From the NCBI RefSeq assembly GCF_021869535.1, contig NW_026262593.1, positions 59,232,318-59,296,317 of the forward strand: a stretch of DNA of 64,000 nt. The letters are read 5' to 3'. Source of the DNA: Mytilus californianus (taxonomy: Eukaryota; Mollusca; Bivalvia; Mytilida; Mytilidae). Shown piece by piece: positions 63,815 through 64,000 of the stretch. Both the position numbers and the translations under genes were made by a program. Under the pieces are notes generated by a model. That model was not told the origin of the DNA. It saw only the letters and a program-made list of their open reading frames with translations, and did no database searches. Numbering within the stretch: position 1 is the stretch's first letter; each line of letters starts with the position of its first letter.

Positions 63815-64000
63815 GTAATTAATATTCAAAGCATAATGTTTAAAATTGGTATTGTAGCTCCTCAGCATAGCACGAAGGATGATGTTTGACTTTCAAATTA
63901 GGTTCAGACTTGAAATGGCACAAGACATTATCTATTCACTTTAGTCAATTAATAGTCCCTTCTTTTTTTACTTGTTGAATGGAAAGGAAACAATTAACTT

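Overview
The window is AT-rich eukaryotic DNA with classic GT-AG introns and a dense load of interspersed repeats. The repeat set (a shared retroelement 3' tail, hairpin-ended elements with GTCCGTCC/TCTGTCTG tracts, a tRNA-type SINE with a TCAA tail, TA- and TTAA-flanked inverted-repeat elements) and the protein family point to a bivalve mollusc. A mussel (Mytilidae) is my best guess; this is recall and inference, not a search result.

One gene occupies the whole window on the + strand. I assembled 34 exons (1-139 to 63575-63814; 6,094 coding bases, about 2,031 codons). Every junction keeps the reading frame and no internal stop occurs. Neither the start codon nor the stop codon is inside the window. 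Residue numbers below are relative to the first codon in the window. Layout: (i) residues 1-534, at least three copies of a cysteine-rich unit, built as a C-x(11-17)-C-x5-C-x4-CC domain followed by a beta-rich C-x(5-7)-C domain; (ii) a polybasic RRRR|S site at 534; (iii) residues 535-913, a distinct central module with a helical first half and an amphipathic beta-like second half; (iv) a second polybasic site, RKKR|S, at 910-914; (v) residues 914-2031, a run of fibronectin-III-like modules carrying D-x-ESG(I/L), VGxxPG and VDxTPP signatures, with a PAN/apple-like domain (about 1092-1165) apparently inserted inside one module. The protein looks secreted or extracellular and possibly furin-processed. 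I cannot name it.

Introns (over 90% of the window) hold almost only repeats. By region: 5.2-6.4 kb, a TA-flanked inverted-repeat element; 13.4 kb, a SINE; 15.4-17.3 kb, a tandem-core hairpin element nested in another repeat, with a second copy at 28.4-29.4 kb and a short relative at 39.8 kb; 24.8-25.9 kb, one inverted-repeat element inside another; 27.0-27.8 kb, a 33-bp minisatellite; 31.0-31.6 kb, a broken duplicate of exon 19; 33.3-36.2 kb, a 2.8-kb TTAA-flanked element; 40.6-44.9 kb, a 4.3-kb CCCAGCAG-ended element holding a TTAA element, a hAT-like element and a minisatellite; 48.3-48.6 kb, a near-perfect foldback element; 51.5-52.7 kb, a reverse-transcriptase remnant. No RNA gene, CRISPR array, promoter or second protein-coding host gene could be supported.
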